Assembly (NCBI GenBank): GCA_026988515.1
Contig: JALSLA010000016.1
Location: 1 to 63,488 of the forward strand
Direction: 5' to 3'
From: Helicobacteraceae bacterium
GTDB taxonomy: Bacteria > Campylobacterota > Campylobacteria > Campylobacterales > Sulfurimonadaceae
Length of the DNA stretch: 63,488 nucleotides
The notes beneath the pieces were generated by a model, which saw nothing but the letters and a program-made list of their open reading frames with translations, did not search any database and had not been told where the DNA came from. A program made the translations under genes and the position numbers. Positions 36,081 to 44,542 of the stretch are shown here, piece by piece. Numbering within the stretch: position 1 is the first letter of the stretch; each line of letters starts with the position of its first letter.

Positions 36081-36699
36081 CGTACGAAGCCATATTGCTA
36101 TTGGAAACGATATTGAAGAGCTGCTTAAAACGTATGAGGAGCAGTTGCGACCTCTGCGTGTGGTGAGTTTTTTACGCGAGGATTTTAAAGTTGAAGATGC
36201 GCGTGCCGCCATTGCCGAAGCTTATATTAGCGAGGAGCAGACCAAGTACATTGTTTTAGCGGCACGCAACTTTAATACTGTCTCGCAAAACGCATTGCTA
36301 AAAGCACTTGAGGAGCCGCCCAAACATATTGAGTTCATTCTTATTGCCCCGTCAAAATCTCTTTTTTTACCGACTATTCGGTCACGATTGCCACTGATCA
36401 ACAAAGCGTCCAAACCGTTGGTACAGGCAGTTGATATTTCATTGAAGCAGTTTGATCTGACACAGCTTTTTGATTTTATCAAAACGCATGAACGCTTGAA
36501 AAAACATGAGGCAAAAGCTTTAATTGAAGCCCTCTATTTTCAGGGAAGCGTCAAGGAGTCTATGATCTATTCGCATGCGCAATTAGAGGCGTTTGAGCGG
36601 GCATTTCGCTTGATTGAACTTAATGCGCGAGTCGGTACGGTACTGACCATGCTGATGATGACTTTTTTACCCAAGAGAGACCGGAATGTTGGTTACTAA
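36067..36699 (+). CDS. holB: DNA polymerase III delta' subunit
   Basis: A 210-residue delta' clamp-loader subunit, shorter than the E. coli protein (334 residues), as is usual in this phylum. The central segment SQNALLKALEEPPKHIEFILIA matches the conserved AAA+ clamp-loader region, followed by the sensor-1-like TIRSRLP. A Walker A motif is absent, as expected for delta'. The ATG at 36067 overlaps hobA, and the end overlaps folP by 14 bases. Confidence 0.9.
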   Translation: MRSPDVRSHIAIGNDIEELLKTYEEQLRPLRVVSFLREDFKVEDARAAIAEAYISEEQTKYIVLAARNFNTVSQNALLKALEEPPKHIEFILIAPSKSLFLPTIRSRLPLINKASKPLVQAVDISLKQFDLTQLFDFIKTHERLKKHEAKALIEALYFQGSVKESMIYSHAQLEAFERAFRLIELNARVGTVLTMLMMTFLPKRDRNVGY

Positions 36700-37828
36700 G
36701 CTACCGTCAACGGGTGATATCACACCCTATTTAAAAGAGTTGGGTGTCGATGGCGGGGGTATTGCAATTTTGGCATCGAAGGCAACGGTGCATCGGTTTG
36801 AGATTAAAAATTTACATGTAGGAGCAGCAAATATTCTAAAACAAGATGCACTGTCTGTCGGTGCAGATCTCGCCGTGCCTAAAGGGACGGTAACGGCGCA
36901 ACACTCTCATGTCAACGCACTGCTTATTGCGACGACCAAACAGCTTGGAATCTTGGCAAAAAAAGAGTTGGCACAGCCATTTGGTTTGAAGCAGCTTGCA
37001 GAGGCATTGCGGTGTCATCTGCATACACAGCGGCAACACAAGCGTTCAATTATGGGCATTATTAATGCCAATGACGACAGTTTTTATGCACAGAGTCGTT
37101 TTAACGGCAGGGATGCTGTTGCTAAAATAGTTGAAATGATTGAAGCGGGTGCCGCAATGATTGATATTGGGGCAGTCTCTTCCCGTCCCGGCAGTGTTGC
37201 GGTTGATGCTGCAGAAGAGTTGAGACGACTGCAACCCGTTTTAGATATTATTGCTGCTGAAAAACTGTATGATAATGTAAAATTCAGTATTGACAGCTAT
37301 CGACCGAATGTGGTGGAATATGCGCTTGACAGAGGTGTTAGTATCGTCAATGATATTACCGGATTTTCTAATGCAACGCTCTGTCGCCTCTGTGCGTCGT
37401 ACCAGGCAACGGCAATTATTATGCATATGCAAGGTACACCGCAACAGATGCAGAAGAACCCGACATATGACAATGTCGTGGCTGAGATTAGTACGTTTTT
37501 TGCCGAACGCATCGAAAGAGTCGAACAGTTTGGCGTGAAGCATATAATGCTAGATGTCGGTATCGGTTTTGGAAAAACCCTGCAACACAATCTTGAACTC
37601 ATACGCTCTTTAGAGCATTTTTTATGCTTTCATAAAACATTGTTGATCGGAGCAAGCAGAAAGTCGATGATTGACCAGATTACTCCAACCCCGGTCAATG
37701 AACGCTTGAGCGGAACCTTGGCGCTACACCTTAAAGCACTCGACAACGGTGCCTCAGTGTTGCGTGTGCATGATGTCAAAGAACATGTTCAGGCGCTGAA
37801 AGTGTACGAGGCTTTGCGGCTATTGTAA
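36686..37828 (+). CDS. folP: Dihydropteroate synthase with N-terminal extension
   Basis: A 380-residue dihydropteroate synthase, joining pterin pyrophosphate and p-aminobenzoate in folate synthesis. The first 110 residues form an extension found in Campylobacterota FolP. The TIM barrel then starts with MGIINANDDSFY, where most bacteria have N-V-T-P-D-S-F. Later motifs are IDIGAVSSRPG, IVNDITG, IIMHMQGTP and LDVGIGFGKT; R and S in GASRKS close the site. It contains a TTTACATGTA copy at 36812 reading L-H-V. It is the last gene of the conserved operon. Confidence 0.93.
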   Translation: MLVTKLPSTGDITPYLKELGVDGGGIAILASKATVHRFEIKNLHVGAANILKQDALSVGADLAVPKGTVTAQHSHVNALLIATTKQLGILAKKELAQPFGLKQLAEALRCHLHTQRQHKRSIMGIINANDDSFYAQSRFNGRDAVAKIVEMIEAGAAMIDIGAVSSRPGSVAVDAAEELRRLQPVLDIIAAEKLYDNVKFSIDSYRPNVVEYALDRGVSIVNDITGFSNATLCRLCASYQATAIIMHMQGTPQQMQKNPTYDNVVAEISTFFAERIERVEQFGVKHIMLDVGIGFGKTLQHNLELIRSLEHFLCFHKTLLIGASRKSMIDQITPTPVNERLSGTLALHLKALDNGASVLRVHDVKEHVQALKVYEALRLL

Positions 37829-37966
37829 AAGTAACTTTTTTTTAGTAATAATATATTGCCATTTACTATATCTCACAAAAAACTCCGTTCTTTTTTTAAG
37901 ATAAAATGAGTTATTATCTTACATCATTCTTATGAAAAAATTGTAATGTAAAGTGAGGCGTTTCCC

Positions 37967-39592
37967 GTGGAAATCCAGACAATGAAAAAAATGGAGAAAG
38001 AGGCACTTAAACGTAGTGGTGTTGATTTTAGACGATTGGGTTTTGCGCTCTTTTTTTTAGTGAGTGTACTGGTGTACAGTTCGGTAAGTAACGGCAGTAT
38101 TCCTAACAGTATGTTTTTGGCCATAGCGGCACTGTTTGGTGCCTATATGGCTATGAATATCGGTGCTAACGATGTTGCCAATAATGTGGGTCCGGCCGTA
38201 GGGTCGAAAGCCTTAACAATGGGCGGCGCTATTGTGATTGCGGCTGTTTTTGAAGCTGCCGGAGCATTGATTGCCGGCGGTGACGTGGTTAAGACAATTA
38301 AAAAAGGGATTATTGACATTTCGGCATTCGGCGGTAATGTTGATCCGTTTATTTGGGCGATGATGGCAGCACTCTTGGCGGCGGCGCTGTGGCTGAATTT
38401 TGCAACTATGATGAAAGCACCGGTATCAACGACGCACTCTATTGTCGGAGGCGTCATGGGAGCGGGTATAGCTGCGGCAGGATTTAGTATTGTCGCATGG
38501 GGCACTATGGGAAAAATTGCGGCATCGTGGATTATATCACCGGTTTTAGGAGGTGTTATTGCGGCACTGTTTCTTTATGCTATTAAAAAGAGTATTGTAT
38601 TTCAAGACGATAAAATTGCCGCAGCAAAAAAGTGGGTTCCGGTATTTGTGGCAATTATGTCATGGGCATTTGTTACCTATTTAACGCTCAAAGGATTAAA
38701 AAAAGTATGGCCGCATATTGTCGATGTTTTGGTCTTTCTGCCCGATACCGATAAACCGACGTTTCTTGTTGCGGCTACATTTGGATTGATCGTAGGTGGT
38801 GTGGTCTATTTGCTTGTCACATCGCACATGCGTAAAAAAAATACCATTGAAAATTCACGAGCGGGTGTGAATGCGCTGTTTACGATTCCCCTTATTTTTG
38901 CTGCGGCACTGCTCAGTTTTGCGCACGGTGCCAATGATGTGGCAAATGCCATTGGTCCCCTTGCCGCCATTAGTGATGCGGTGACAAGCGGAGGTATTTC
39001 GGCTAAAGCCGAGATTCCGTTGTGGGTCATGGCTGTCGGTGCTCTTGGTATCAGTATCGGTTTGGCTCTGTATGGCCCGAAACTCATTAAAACGGTAGGC
39101 AGTGAAATTACCGAGCTTGATCAAATGCGAGCTTTTTCCGTAGCCATGGCAGCAGCGATTACGGTCATTATTGCTTCACAGTTGGGTTTACCCGTCAGTT
39201 CCACGCATATTGCCGTGGGCGGAGTGTTTGGTGTCGGTTTTTTGCGTGAGTGGATGGACTCAGGCATCAGCCATGAAATTCAAGAAGAAAAAGAGATAAT
39301 TGCCGATGAAAAAAAGGTCCTTAAAGCTCTCAAAGCAGAACTCAAATCTTTAGAAGAGAAACAGGGTAAAAAACAAGAAGATTATGAGCGTATTGTTGAG
39401 CTTTACAAGTTAATTCTCATGGAAGAAGAGACCTTGAAAGCGGCAAAAAAACATTTGAAAAATGCAGAAAAAGTGAAATATGTGAAGCGGGATGCGGTGA
39501 AGAAAATTATTGCGGCATGGGTCATTACCGTACCGGCTGCGGCACTGCTTTCGGCATTGATCTTCTTTGTCATTAAAGGGATGTTGACATAA
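37967..39592 (+). CDS. PiT-family inorganic phosphate transporter
   Basis: A 541-residue low-affinity phosphate/cation symporter. Both PiT signature repeats are present: GANDVANNVGPAVGSKA (about 65) and GANDVANAIGPLAA (about 322), with about eleven helices. Between the last two helices is a coiled-coil insertion of about 75 residues rich in Lys and Glu (about 430-505). GTG at 37967 follows TGAGG; an ATG at 37982 is the alternative. The 138 bases upstream include a 7-base inverted repeat, AAGATAA/TTATCTT, at 37898-37920. Confidence 0.93.
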   Translation: MEIQTMKKMEKEALKRSGVDFRRLGFALFFLVSVLVYSSVSNGSIPNSMFLAIAALFGAYMAMNIGANDVANNVGPAVGSKALTMGGAIVIAAVFEAAGALIAGGDVVKTIKKGIIDISAFGGNVDPFIWAMMAALLAAALWLNFATMMKAPVSTTHSIVGGVMGAGIAAAGFSIVAWGTMGKIAASWIISPVLGGVIAALFLYAIKKSIVFQDDKIAAAKKWVPVFVAIMSWAFVTYLTLKGLKKVWPHIVDVLVFLPDTDKPTFLVAATFGLIVGGVVYLLVTSHMRKKNTIENSRAGVNALFTIPLIFAAALLSFAHGANDVANAIGPLAAISDAVTSGGISAKAEIPLWVMAVGALGISIGLALYGPKLIKTVGSEITELDQMRAFSVAMAAAITVIIASQLGLPVSSTHIAVGGVFGVGFLREWMDSGISHEIQEEKEIIADEKKVLKALKAELKSLEEKQGKKQEDYERIVELYKLILMEEETLKAAKKHLKNAEKVKYVKRDAVKKIIAAWVITVPAAALLSALIFFVIKGMLT

Positions 39593-39616
39593 GAAGAGCT
39601 CTTATGTCGTAAGGTG

Positions 39617-40174
39617 CTATTTTAAATAGGCTTTAATAATGCGCTGTTCTTGTAGCGGACGGTCTCCACGGCGTTTGTCGGTAGCAACGGTATTGAGTTT
39701 TTGGAGCGTATCCATGCCTTGAACCACTTCACCGAAAATAGTGTGACGGCCGTTAAGCCACGGTGTGGGTGCGGTGGTAATGAAAAACTGACTGCCGTTG
39801 GTATGCGGTCCGCGGTTTGCCATGGCTAAAATACCGGGTTTATCAAAGGTGATACCGGGTTTAAACTCGTCGGCAAAATCTTGTTTCCAGATTGACTCAC
39901 CACCGCGTCCTGTACCGGTAGGGTCACCGCCTTGAATCATGAAATCTTTAATAATACGGTGAAAAATAAGACCGTTATAGTAGCCGTTTTTAACATGGGT
40001 TGTAAAGTTTTCTACGGCTTTAGGTGCAATATCGTCAAAAAGTTTAAACTCAATGTTGCCTTGAGTTGTTTCAAAGACAACATGAGGCGTTGTTGCTTTA
40101 GACGGTGCTGTTTGAACGGATGGTGCTGCATGTAACCATGACAGTGCCAAGAAGAGAGCCAGAAAGATTTTCAT
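39617..40174 (-). CDS. Periplasmic cyclophilin peptidyl-prolyl isomerase
   Basis: A 185-residue cyclophilin with an N-terminal signal peptide (MKIFLALFLALSWLHA). The domain is complete: FHRIIKDFMIQGGDPTGTG with the catalytic Arg, LAMANRGPHTNGSQFFIT, and GRHTIFGEVVQGMD. It acts as a folding helper in the periplasm. It is in line with msrB, 9 bases downstream, so both may share a message with the helicase-like gene. Confidence 0.93.
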   Translation of the reverse strand: MKIFLALFLALSWLHAAPSVQTAPSKATTPHVVFETTQGNIEFKLFDDIAPKAVENFTTHVKNGYYNGLIFHRIIKDFMIQGGDPTGTGRGGESIWKQDFADEFKPGITFDKPGILAMANRGPHTNGSQFFITTAPTPWLNGRHTIFGEVVQGMDTLQKLNTVATDKRRGDRPLQEQRIIKAYLK

Positions 40175-40183
40175 CTGTTTCCT

Positions 40184-40594
40184 TTATGTGGTGGGATTAA
40201 AATGAAGAGATACCGAGTTAATGCAATAGCGCATTCCTGTCGGTGCCGGACCGTCAGGAAAGAGATGTCCCAAATGGGCATCGCAACGATTGCAAAGTAC
40301 CTCAATACGTATCATACCATGACTTGTATCACGTTTTTCAAAAATAGCATCATCATCGATACTTTCATAAAAACTCGGCCATCCGGTACCCGAGTCAAAT
40401 TTTGTTTCAGAGCTGAAGAGTGGCAGGTCACAACATTTACATGTATATATTCCTTCCTCTTTGCAGTCGTAATACTGACCGCTAAAAGGAGCTTCCGTTC
40501 CATGCTCTCGTGTTACGCTGAATGCTTCAGGAGAGAGCATCTGTTTCCATTCCTGGGTACTTTTAGTTATTTTTTTCAAAATATTTCCTCGCAT
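40184..40594 (-). CDS. msrB: Peptide-methionine (R)-S-oxide reductase
   Basis: A 136-residue MsrB that repairs methionine-R-sulfoxide. It has the structural zinc cysteines (CKCC and CNRC), the segment GTGWPSF, and the catalytic cysteine in RYCINS near the end. No signal peptide is apparent, so it is cytoplasmic. Its start overlaps the end of the upstream helicase-like gene by 19 bases. A TTTACATGTA copy at 40437 lies over the zinc-binding TCKCC codons. Confidence 0.95.
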   Translation of the reverse strand: MRGNILKKITKSTQEWKQMLSPEAFSVTREHGTEAPFSGQYYDCKEEGIYTCKCCDLPLFSSETKFDSGTGWPSFYESIDDDAIFEKRDTSHGMIRIEVLCNRCDAHLGHLFPDGPAPTGMRYCINSVSLHFNPTT

Positions 40595-42135
40595 GTTAAA
40601 TTGACGGTATTGTTGCTATCATCAGGAAGAACAATATGAATACTCTTATAGCCGCGGTTCAGCGCATGGCAAAAGAGCGGTCTGTTTTCAGGGTGTATTC
40701 CTACAATGATGACGTGTTCTTTACAGAGTGATCCCATGATGTTTTGTTCTACGATAATGTGCTGTTCAAAAAGTGTATCAATCATACTTTCTTGCGCATT
40801 GAAAGGGATACTCTCTTCTTCTGTATAATCACACATCTGTTCATAAAGTGCTTGGGAAAAAGCTCTGTTTGGTGTTACAATTAAAGCAGTTTCTCCACCC
40901 CGTTTTATTTTAAGCATGTTGTTAAAGGCTAAAATAGTCTGCATGTAAATATTACCGGTATAAACCTTGATATTTGTGATATTTTCATAGCTATTTGGAT
41001 TGCTTAAGTCTCGATGGCATAATACTGCAAGTTCCGGATGAGAACGGTAGCTTTTTGTCAATACATGGCACTCGCCTATAGCATTACCTTGGTGCGTACA
41101 TAGAAGGTGAAGGGTCTGTTTTTCTTGAAGATGCTGTAAGTAGGTAATAAATCGTGAAGGGAGCAAGTCGGCATCGTCACATATAATAATATCGGCAGCA
41201 TGTAAAGGTTTGCGTAACATTTTTTCGGTGATAGTAACAGGATAAAGCGGCTTATGGTAGAGCCGTTTGGCATGGTGTGTTAAGAGTTGTTGCGGGGTCA
41301 TTACATCAATGGTGCTTAAATCAATATCGACCATAGCATGTTCAATAATAGTCAGCATCTTTTGTTTGAGGATATCGCAGGCCGTTAATGAAACAGCAAT
41401 AATCATAATATGCTGTTTTGGATGTCTTAAAACAGAGCTGAGTACTTTCAGAAGCATTAAAGTACTTTTTCCTGAACCACACGGTCCAACAAGGGTGCTA
41501 CGAGGTAAAAAATCATCATCAACATACTGCTGTTGCATGCTGTCAGCAAGAGTAACCGTTGTATTGAAACGGTCCGGAGGCAACGTATATTGCATAAAAA
41601 GTGTTGTGAGGAGGGTCGTTGTATCGAGTGAAAGCGTGTGCAGTGCAAGAGCCGTTGTAATTTTTTCAATGACCGAATTTGAGGTTTCATCATGAAACAG
41701 CGCGCGTGATTCCGGTATGAGGCATTGAAACGAGCGGTCAAGCCTCTTAAATTCAAAAGCACGTAGCTGTTCAAAAAGAACCATAGCAACAGTAGATGTA
41801 AGGTCTTGATGTAAAATATAGTGGCACTTTTGCTCTATTAATGCTACAGCATCGTCAACATTAAGGGCTTTAGGCTGTTTCAATGATGCGTGCCATGAGC
41901 AGACGCTGGCATCTTTTAATGTATCGGCATGCCATGACAGTATGTCAAATACAAGCAAACCTTTCTGGGGAACGAGTAAGAGCAGCGGTAAGCGAATGAA
42001 TTTTTTGCGATGGTAGAGATAGGTTTGCTCAAAAAGCAGCATGTCGTTTGCTGCAGCAACGTTTCGCAGTAAGGAAAGAAGAGAAGATGGAGGCGGGTGT
42101 TGTGGTAAAGGCGTTTTAAAAAGAGAGAAGGCCAT
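40576..42135 (-). CDS. Helicase-like P-loop NTPase of superfamily I type
   Basis: A 519-residue protein. The first 110 residues ([26 protein letters not shown]) resemble a nuclease-related (NERD-like) domain, with no complete catalytic set visible. The NTPase follows: Walker [10 protein letters not shown] (about 230), Walker [12 protein letters not shown] with DD in place of DE, and a motif resembling III/IV ([11 protein letters not shown]) typical of UvrD-like helicases. C-terminal motifs are weak. It may be a degenerate DNA helicase. The ATG at 42135 follows AAAGGG; 42156 is an in-frame alternative. Confidence 0.65.
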   Translation of the reverse strand: MAFSLFKTPLPQHPPPSSLLSLLRNVAAANDMLLFEQTYLYHRKKFIRLPLLLLVPQKGLLVFDILSWHADTLKDASVCSWHASLKQPKALNVDDAVALIEQKCHYILHQDLTSTVAMVLFEQLRAFEFKRLDRSFQCLIPESRALFHDETSNSVIEKITTALALHTLSLDTTTLLTTLFMQYTLPPDRFNTTVTLADSMQQQYVDDDFLPRSTLVGPCGSGKSTLMLLKVLSSVLRHPKQHIMIIAVSLTACDILKQKMLTIIEHAMVDIDLSTIDVMTPQQLLTHHAKRLYHKPLYPVTITEKMLRKPLHAADIIICDDADLLPSRFITYLQHLQEKQTLHLLCTHQGNAIGECHVLTKSYRSHPELAVLCHRDLSNPNSYENITNIKVYTGNIYMQTILAFNNMLKIKRGGETALIVTPNRAFSQALYEQMCDYTEEESIPFNAQESMIDTLFEQHIIVEQNIMGSLCKEHVIIVGIHPENRPLFCHALNRGYKSIHIVLPDDSNNTVNLTCEEIF

Positions 42136-42244
42136 TACAATCCCTTTACAAACCAATTTCTGATAAATTATAACAAAATTATTTTAAAAACTATTGAGAG
42201 CGGAAATATTTAAGTTGATTTGGATGTAATGAGAAACAAAGGGT

Positions 42245-42266
42245 AAGCACCGCTTCAGCGGTACTT
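42245..42266 (-). terminator. Likely rho-independent terminator after the HU gene
   Basis: Reading the minus strand, AAGTACCGC-TGAA-GCGGTGCTT forms a hairpin with a 5-base GC core (42249-42253 with 42258-42262), one mismatch and three more pairs. A T-containing run follows on that strand (CCCTTTGTTT). It lies 14 bases after the HU stop and before the start of the helicase-like gene. Confidence 0.6.
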
Positions 42267-42279
42267 ATGGATTACGAAA

Positions 42280-42564
42280 CTATTTACCGGCAGCAACGCG
42301 ATCTTTAAGACCTTTACCTGCCTTAAATTTAGGAACCATTTTATCTTTTGTAGTGTAGGTTTTGTTGGTACCGGGTACTTTACCGCTTTTGCCTTTTTGC
42401 AATGCCGAGGCAAAGCTACCGAAGCCTACCAGTGATACGTCTTCTTTGGCGACTAATGCTTCTGTTACTGCGTCTGTGAATGCTTTAATTGCCGTTTCAG
42501 CTTCAACTTTCGTTTTGTAATCCCCATTTTTTTGTACTAGTTCTACAAATTGTGCTTTGTTCAT
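42280..42564 (-). CDS. hup: HU-family nucleoid DNA-binding protein
   Basis: A 94-residue HU protein that bends and compacts DNA as a dimer. The family pattern is clear: opening MNKAQFVELVQ, the core VSLVGFGSFA, and the DNA-binding arm region GRNP-like PGTNKTYTTKDKMVPKFKAGK with basic residues. It is a single-gene unit, with a terminator-like hairpin downstream and a 90-base gap upstream. Confidence 0.95.
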   Translation of the reverse strand: MNKAQFVELVQKNGDYKTKVEAETAIKAFTDAVTEALVAKEDVSLVGFGSFASALQKGKSGKVPGTNKTYTTKDKMVPKFKAGKGLKDRVAAGK

Positions 42565-42652
42565 GCCTGCCCTTTTGAAATTTATGCTCTGTTATCTGCA
42601 ATCCGTGGAAAAACGTTAAAGCAGATAATTGCTATGCATACTTTATACTTTC

Positions 42653-42886
42653 TTAGCTTAAATTTTTCTTCTTTTTATGTTTTTTGTGCGCTATATGGGC
42701 AATTTGAAGCAATTTCATGCCTTTTTTCAACTTTTTAAGTCCAAAACGTATCTTAAGTTCTTGGAACGACATTATTTTTTTAACATGCTTGTAAACAGAT
42801 TTTCGTTTTGCACCACTCCCTTTTTTGGAAATTGTTAAAAAAACTTCTTCCAGCCCCAATCGTTCTTGTTCTGTTAAACTGCTCAA
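42653..42886 (-). CDS. Small lysine-rich protein paired with an HTH gene
   Basis: A 77-residue protein starting with TTG at 42886 and overlapping the HTH gene stop by 4 bases. The first third is acidic and leucine-rich (LTEQERLGLEEVF); the rest is highly basic (KKLKKGMKLLQ, HKKHKKKKNLS). A strong positive charge suggests nucleic-acid or membrane contact. I recognise no family. The tight overlap indicates coupled translation with the HTH gene, so they likely work together. Confidence 0.55.
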   Translation of the reverse strand: MSSLTEQERLGLEEVFLTISKKGSGAKRKSVYKHVKKIMSFQELKIRFGLKKLKKGMKLLQIAHIAHKKHKKKKNLS

Positions 42887-43128
42887 TGTGTGATCCCCAT
42901 TTTATTGATTTTCCGTACAACCCTAATAATATCTTCATCGTCAAGAGCACCGAGCATCTGTATGACGGCACGAGCTGCTTGCGGTTTTGCATTACCAAGT
43001 TTCCAGTCCTGGTATGTCCGCATCGAAATATCTAACGAGGCGGCCATCTCTTTTTGAGAGATTTTTTTGCCGTTTCGTTGCGCTTCTACGGCGTTATGAA
43101 GAATGTTAAAAAGGTCGCTTAGTTCCAT
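42883..43128 (-). CDS. Small helix-turn-helix DNA-binding protein
   Basis: An 81-residue protein whose middle (about 24-48) is an XRE-type helix-turn-helix: SQKEMAASLDISMRTYQDWKLGNAKP. The remaining C-terminal part is helical and may dimerise. It has no clear Shine-Dalgarno site, but a TATACT box 8 bases upstream on its strand suggests a leaderless message. The AT-rich region upstream holds inverted and direct repeats likely to be its operators, so autoregulation is plausible. Confidence 0.65.
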   Translation of the reverse strand: MELSDLFNILHNAVEAQRNGKKISQKEMAASLDISMRTYQDWKLGNAKPQAARAVIQMLGALDDEDIIRVVRKINKMGITH

Positions 43129-43424
43129 TGATGTAGTATAGGAAAAGCTTCCTTAATATAAACATAAAACCGTATATATTATCTTGTTTATTTCTATAAA
43201 AAAGAAATAAACTAAGTATTTTAGATGTTATTCAGAATGTATTATCTATTTATTAGTTGATTTTACGATAATTAATATATATTATATACGAAAAACCGTA
43301 TATATAAGAGATGTGAATAGGTATATGTTGAAATGAAACGTGCCTGAAAATAGAAGGAAACCGCCCGAAGGCCGGAAGCATAAGCGTGTAGTTTGAAAAA
43401 AAAGTTTAAGGATTACAAAGAGGG
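43129..43424. promoter_or_regulatory. AT-rich repeat region upstream of the HTH gene
   Basis: This 296-base gap contains AAAACCGTATATAT twice in the same orientation (43166-43179 and 43292-43305). The second copy is half of an inverted repeat, TATATACG at 43283-43290 with CGTATATA at 43297-43304. Another perfect 9-base repeat, GTTTATTTC/GAAATAAAC, lies at 43186-43212. These are candidate operators of the HTH protein. Nearer the coiled-coil gene, GCC-CGAA-GGC at 43363-43372 followed by T-rich sequence on the minus strand may be a weak terminator. Confidence 0.45.
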
Positions 43425-44096
43425 TTATACGCCGGGGTCAAGAAGATCCGAGTAGTCAAAGCGGTCAAAGTCAAGGTAAAAGGCACCGTTTTGCTGCAAG
43501 ACACGGCTATCATTGCCGTAGGCAGATGCGAAACGTTTTTTTATGCGCTTTCGTTGGCGGGAGTCAAGTTCCAGAGTTTTAAGATATTTTTTAAGTTCTA
43601 TAAAGCCTTGATGTTCAATAATCTCTTCTTTGGCTTCTTCAGAGATGTCAACGTCATGAACGGTGTGGTCTTGAGAGAGCATAAGTTTGGTGTTAACAAG
43701 ATTTAAAATAGTTTTGAGCTGTTCATCTTTAGTGCTGTAGATCTGTTCAATCCGATTGCGCTCACCAATGAGCATCTGCTCTTTGTCATCAATGAGTTTG
43801 TCAATTTTTGTTTCAAGTTCTCGAATACGTTGTTTTAAATGTTGGTTTTCACGTTGATACAGCGCAATAATGGTGCCTACCGTTGTCTTTGGTTTTACAG
43901 GGGGTGCCGAAGGCGGTTTCTCTTGTTCTGCAACAACGCGCTCTTGAGTCGTTTTCTCTTCTGCATGTTGCGGTACTATAATATAGGTAACGCCTTCTTC
44001 CATAATATAGTTGAGTTGCTTTTGACGCAGTTTGGCATATACCATCTCTTTGGATATTTTAAAATGTTCTGAGTACTCATTAACGGTAAAACGCAT
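43425..44096 (-). CDS. Coiled-coil protein with N-terminal excisionase-like HTH
   Basis: A 223-residue protein. The first 35 residues (YSEHFKISKEMVYAKLRQ) look like a winged-helix/MerR-type DNA-binding segment. A Pro-rich linker follows, then a long coiled coil (about 80-135) and a charged helical C-terminus. The function is unknown. The ATG at 44096 follows AAGGAGG, which rules out an in-frame start at 44162. It lies 10 bases after the membrane-anchored gene, so the two are probably one operon. Confidence 0.65.
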   Translation of the reverse strand: MRFTVNEYSEHFKISKEMVYAKLRQKQLNYIMEEGVTYIIVPQHAEEKTTQERVVAEQEKPPSAPPVKPKTTVGTIIALYQRENQHLKQRIRELETKIDKLIDDKEQMLIGERNRIEQIYSTKDEQLKTILNLVNTKLMLSQDHTVHDVDISEEAKEEIIEHQGFIELKKYLKTLELDSRQRKRIKKRFASAYGNDSRVLQQNGAFYLDFDRFDYSDLLDPGV

Positions 44097-44106
44097 GATG
44101 GCCTCC

Positions 44107-44472
44107 TTATTCTGATTCTTGTGGCATTTTAGCATATTTATGATACGCATAGATGGCGGCAATATTCTGCTGTTCCGGATAGCGAAGCCGATGTTGCGTC
44201 AAAAGCTGGTTGAGTCGATTAACATTAAAACGCCAGAGTCTCTCGTGGTCAAAATCATCATGCTCTTTCATTTTTTCATACAGTTCATTGACACTAAGAT
44301 CACTGCCGTGTTTCACAATTGTCGTAATCATAATAGTATGCAAGAGGGCATCAACCTCATCGGTACGATCATCGTCTTGCAACGGCTTGTTGGGTAAAAA
44401 CGCATAGACCTTCCATAGAGAAAAGATTACAGCAATGGCAAATGCTACCATCATTCCGGTTTCGAGTGTCAT
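44107..44472 (-). CDS. Small membrane-anchored protein of unknown function
   Basis: A 121-residue protein with one N-terminal transmembrane helix (about 5-26) and a soluble, helical, His- and Asp-rich remainder. No motif is recognised. AAGGTG precedes the ATG. It is first in a two-gene leftward unit with the coiled-coil protein and divergent from cmoA; a TTTACATGTAAA palindrome lies in the 70-base gap at 44497. Confidence 0.55.
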   Translation of the reverse strand: MTLETGMMVAFAIAVIFSLWKVYAFLPNKPLQDDDRTDEVDALLHTIMITTIVKHGSDLSVNELYEKMKEHDDFDHERLWRFNVNRLNQLLTQHRLRYPEQQNIAAIYAYHKYAKMPQESE

Positions 44473-44529
44473 GACTACACCTTATTAAAAAAGATATTTA
44501 CATGTAAAAATTATAGCCAAACCTTGGTG

Positions 44530-44535
44530 TATAAT
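44530..44535 (+). promoter_or_regulatory. Candidate -10 box overlapping the cmoA start region
   Basis: TATAAT at 44530-44535 stands only 7 bases before the ATG at 44543. If used, transcription would begin at or next to that ATG, giving a leaderless message. The box also overlaps the alternative ATG at 44534, making that start unlikely. Confidence 0.4.
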
Positions 44536-44542
44536 GGTACGC

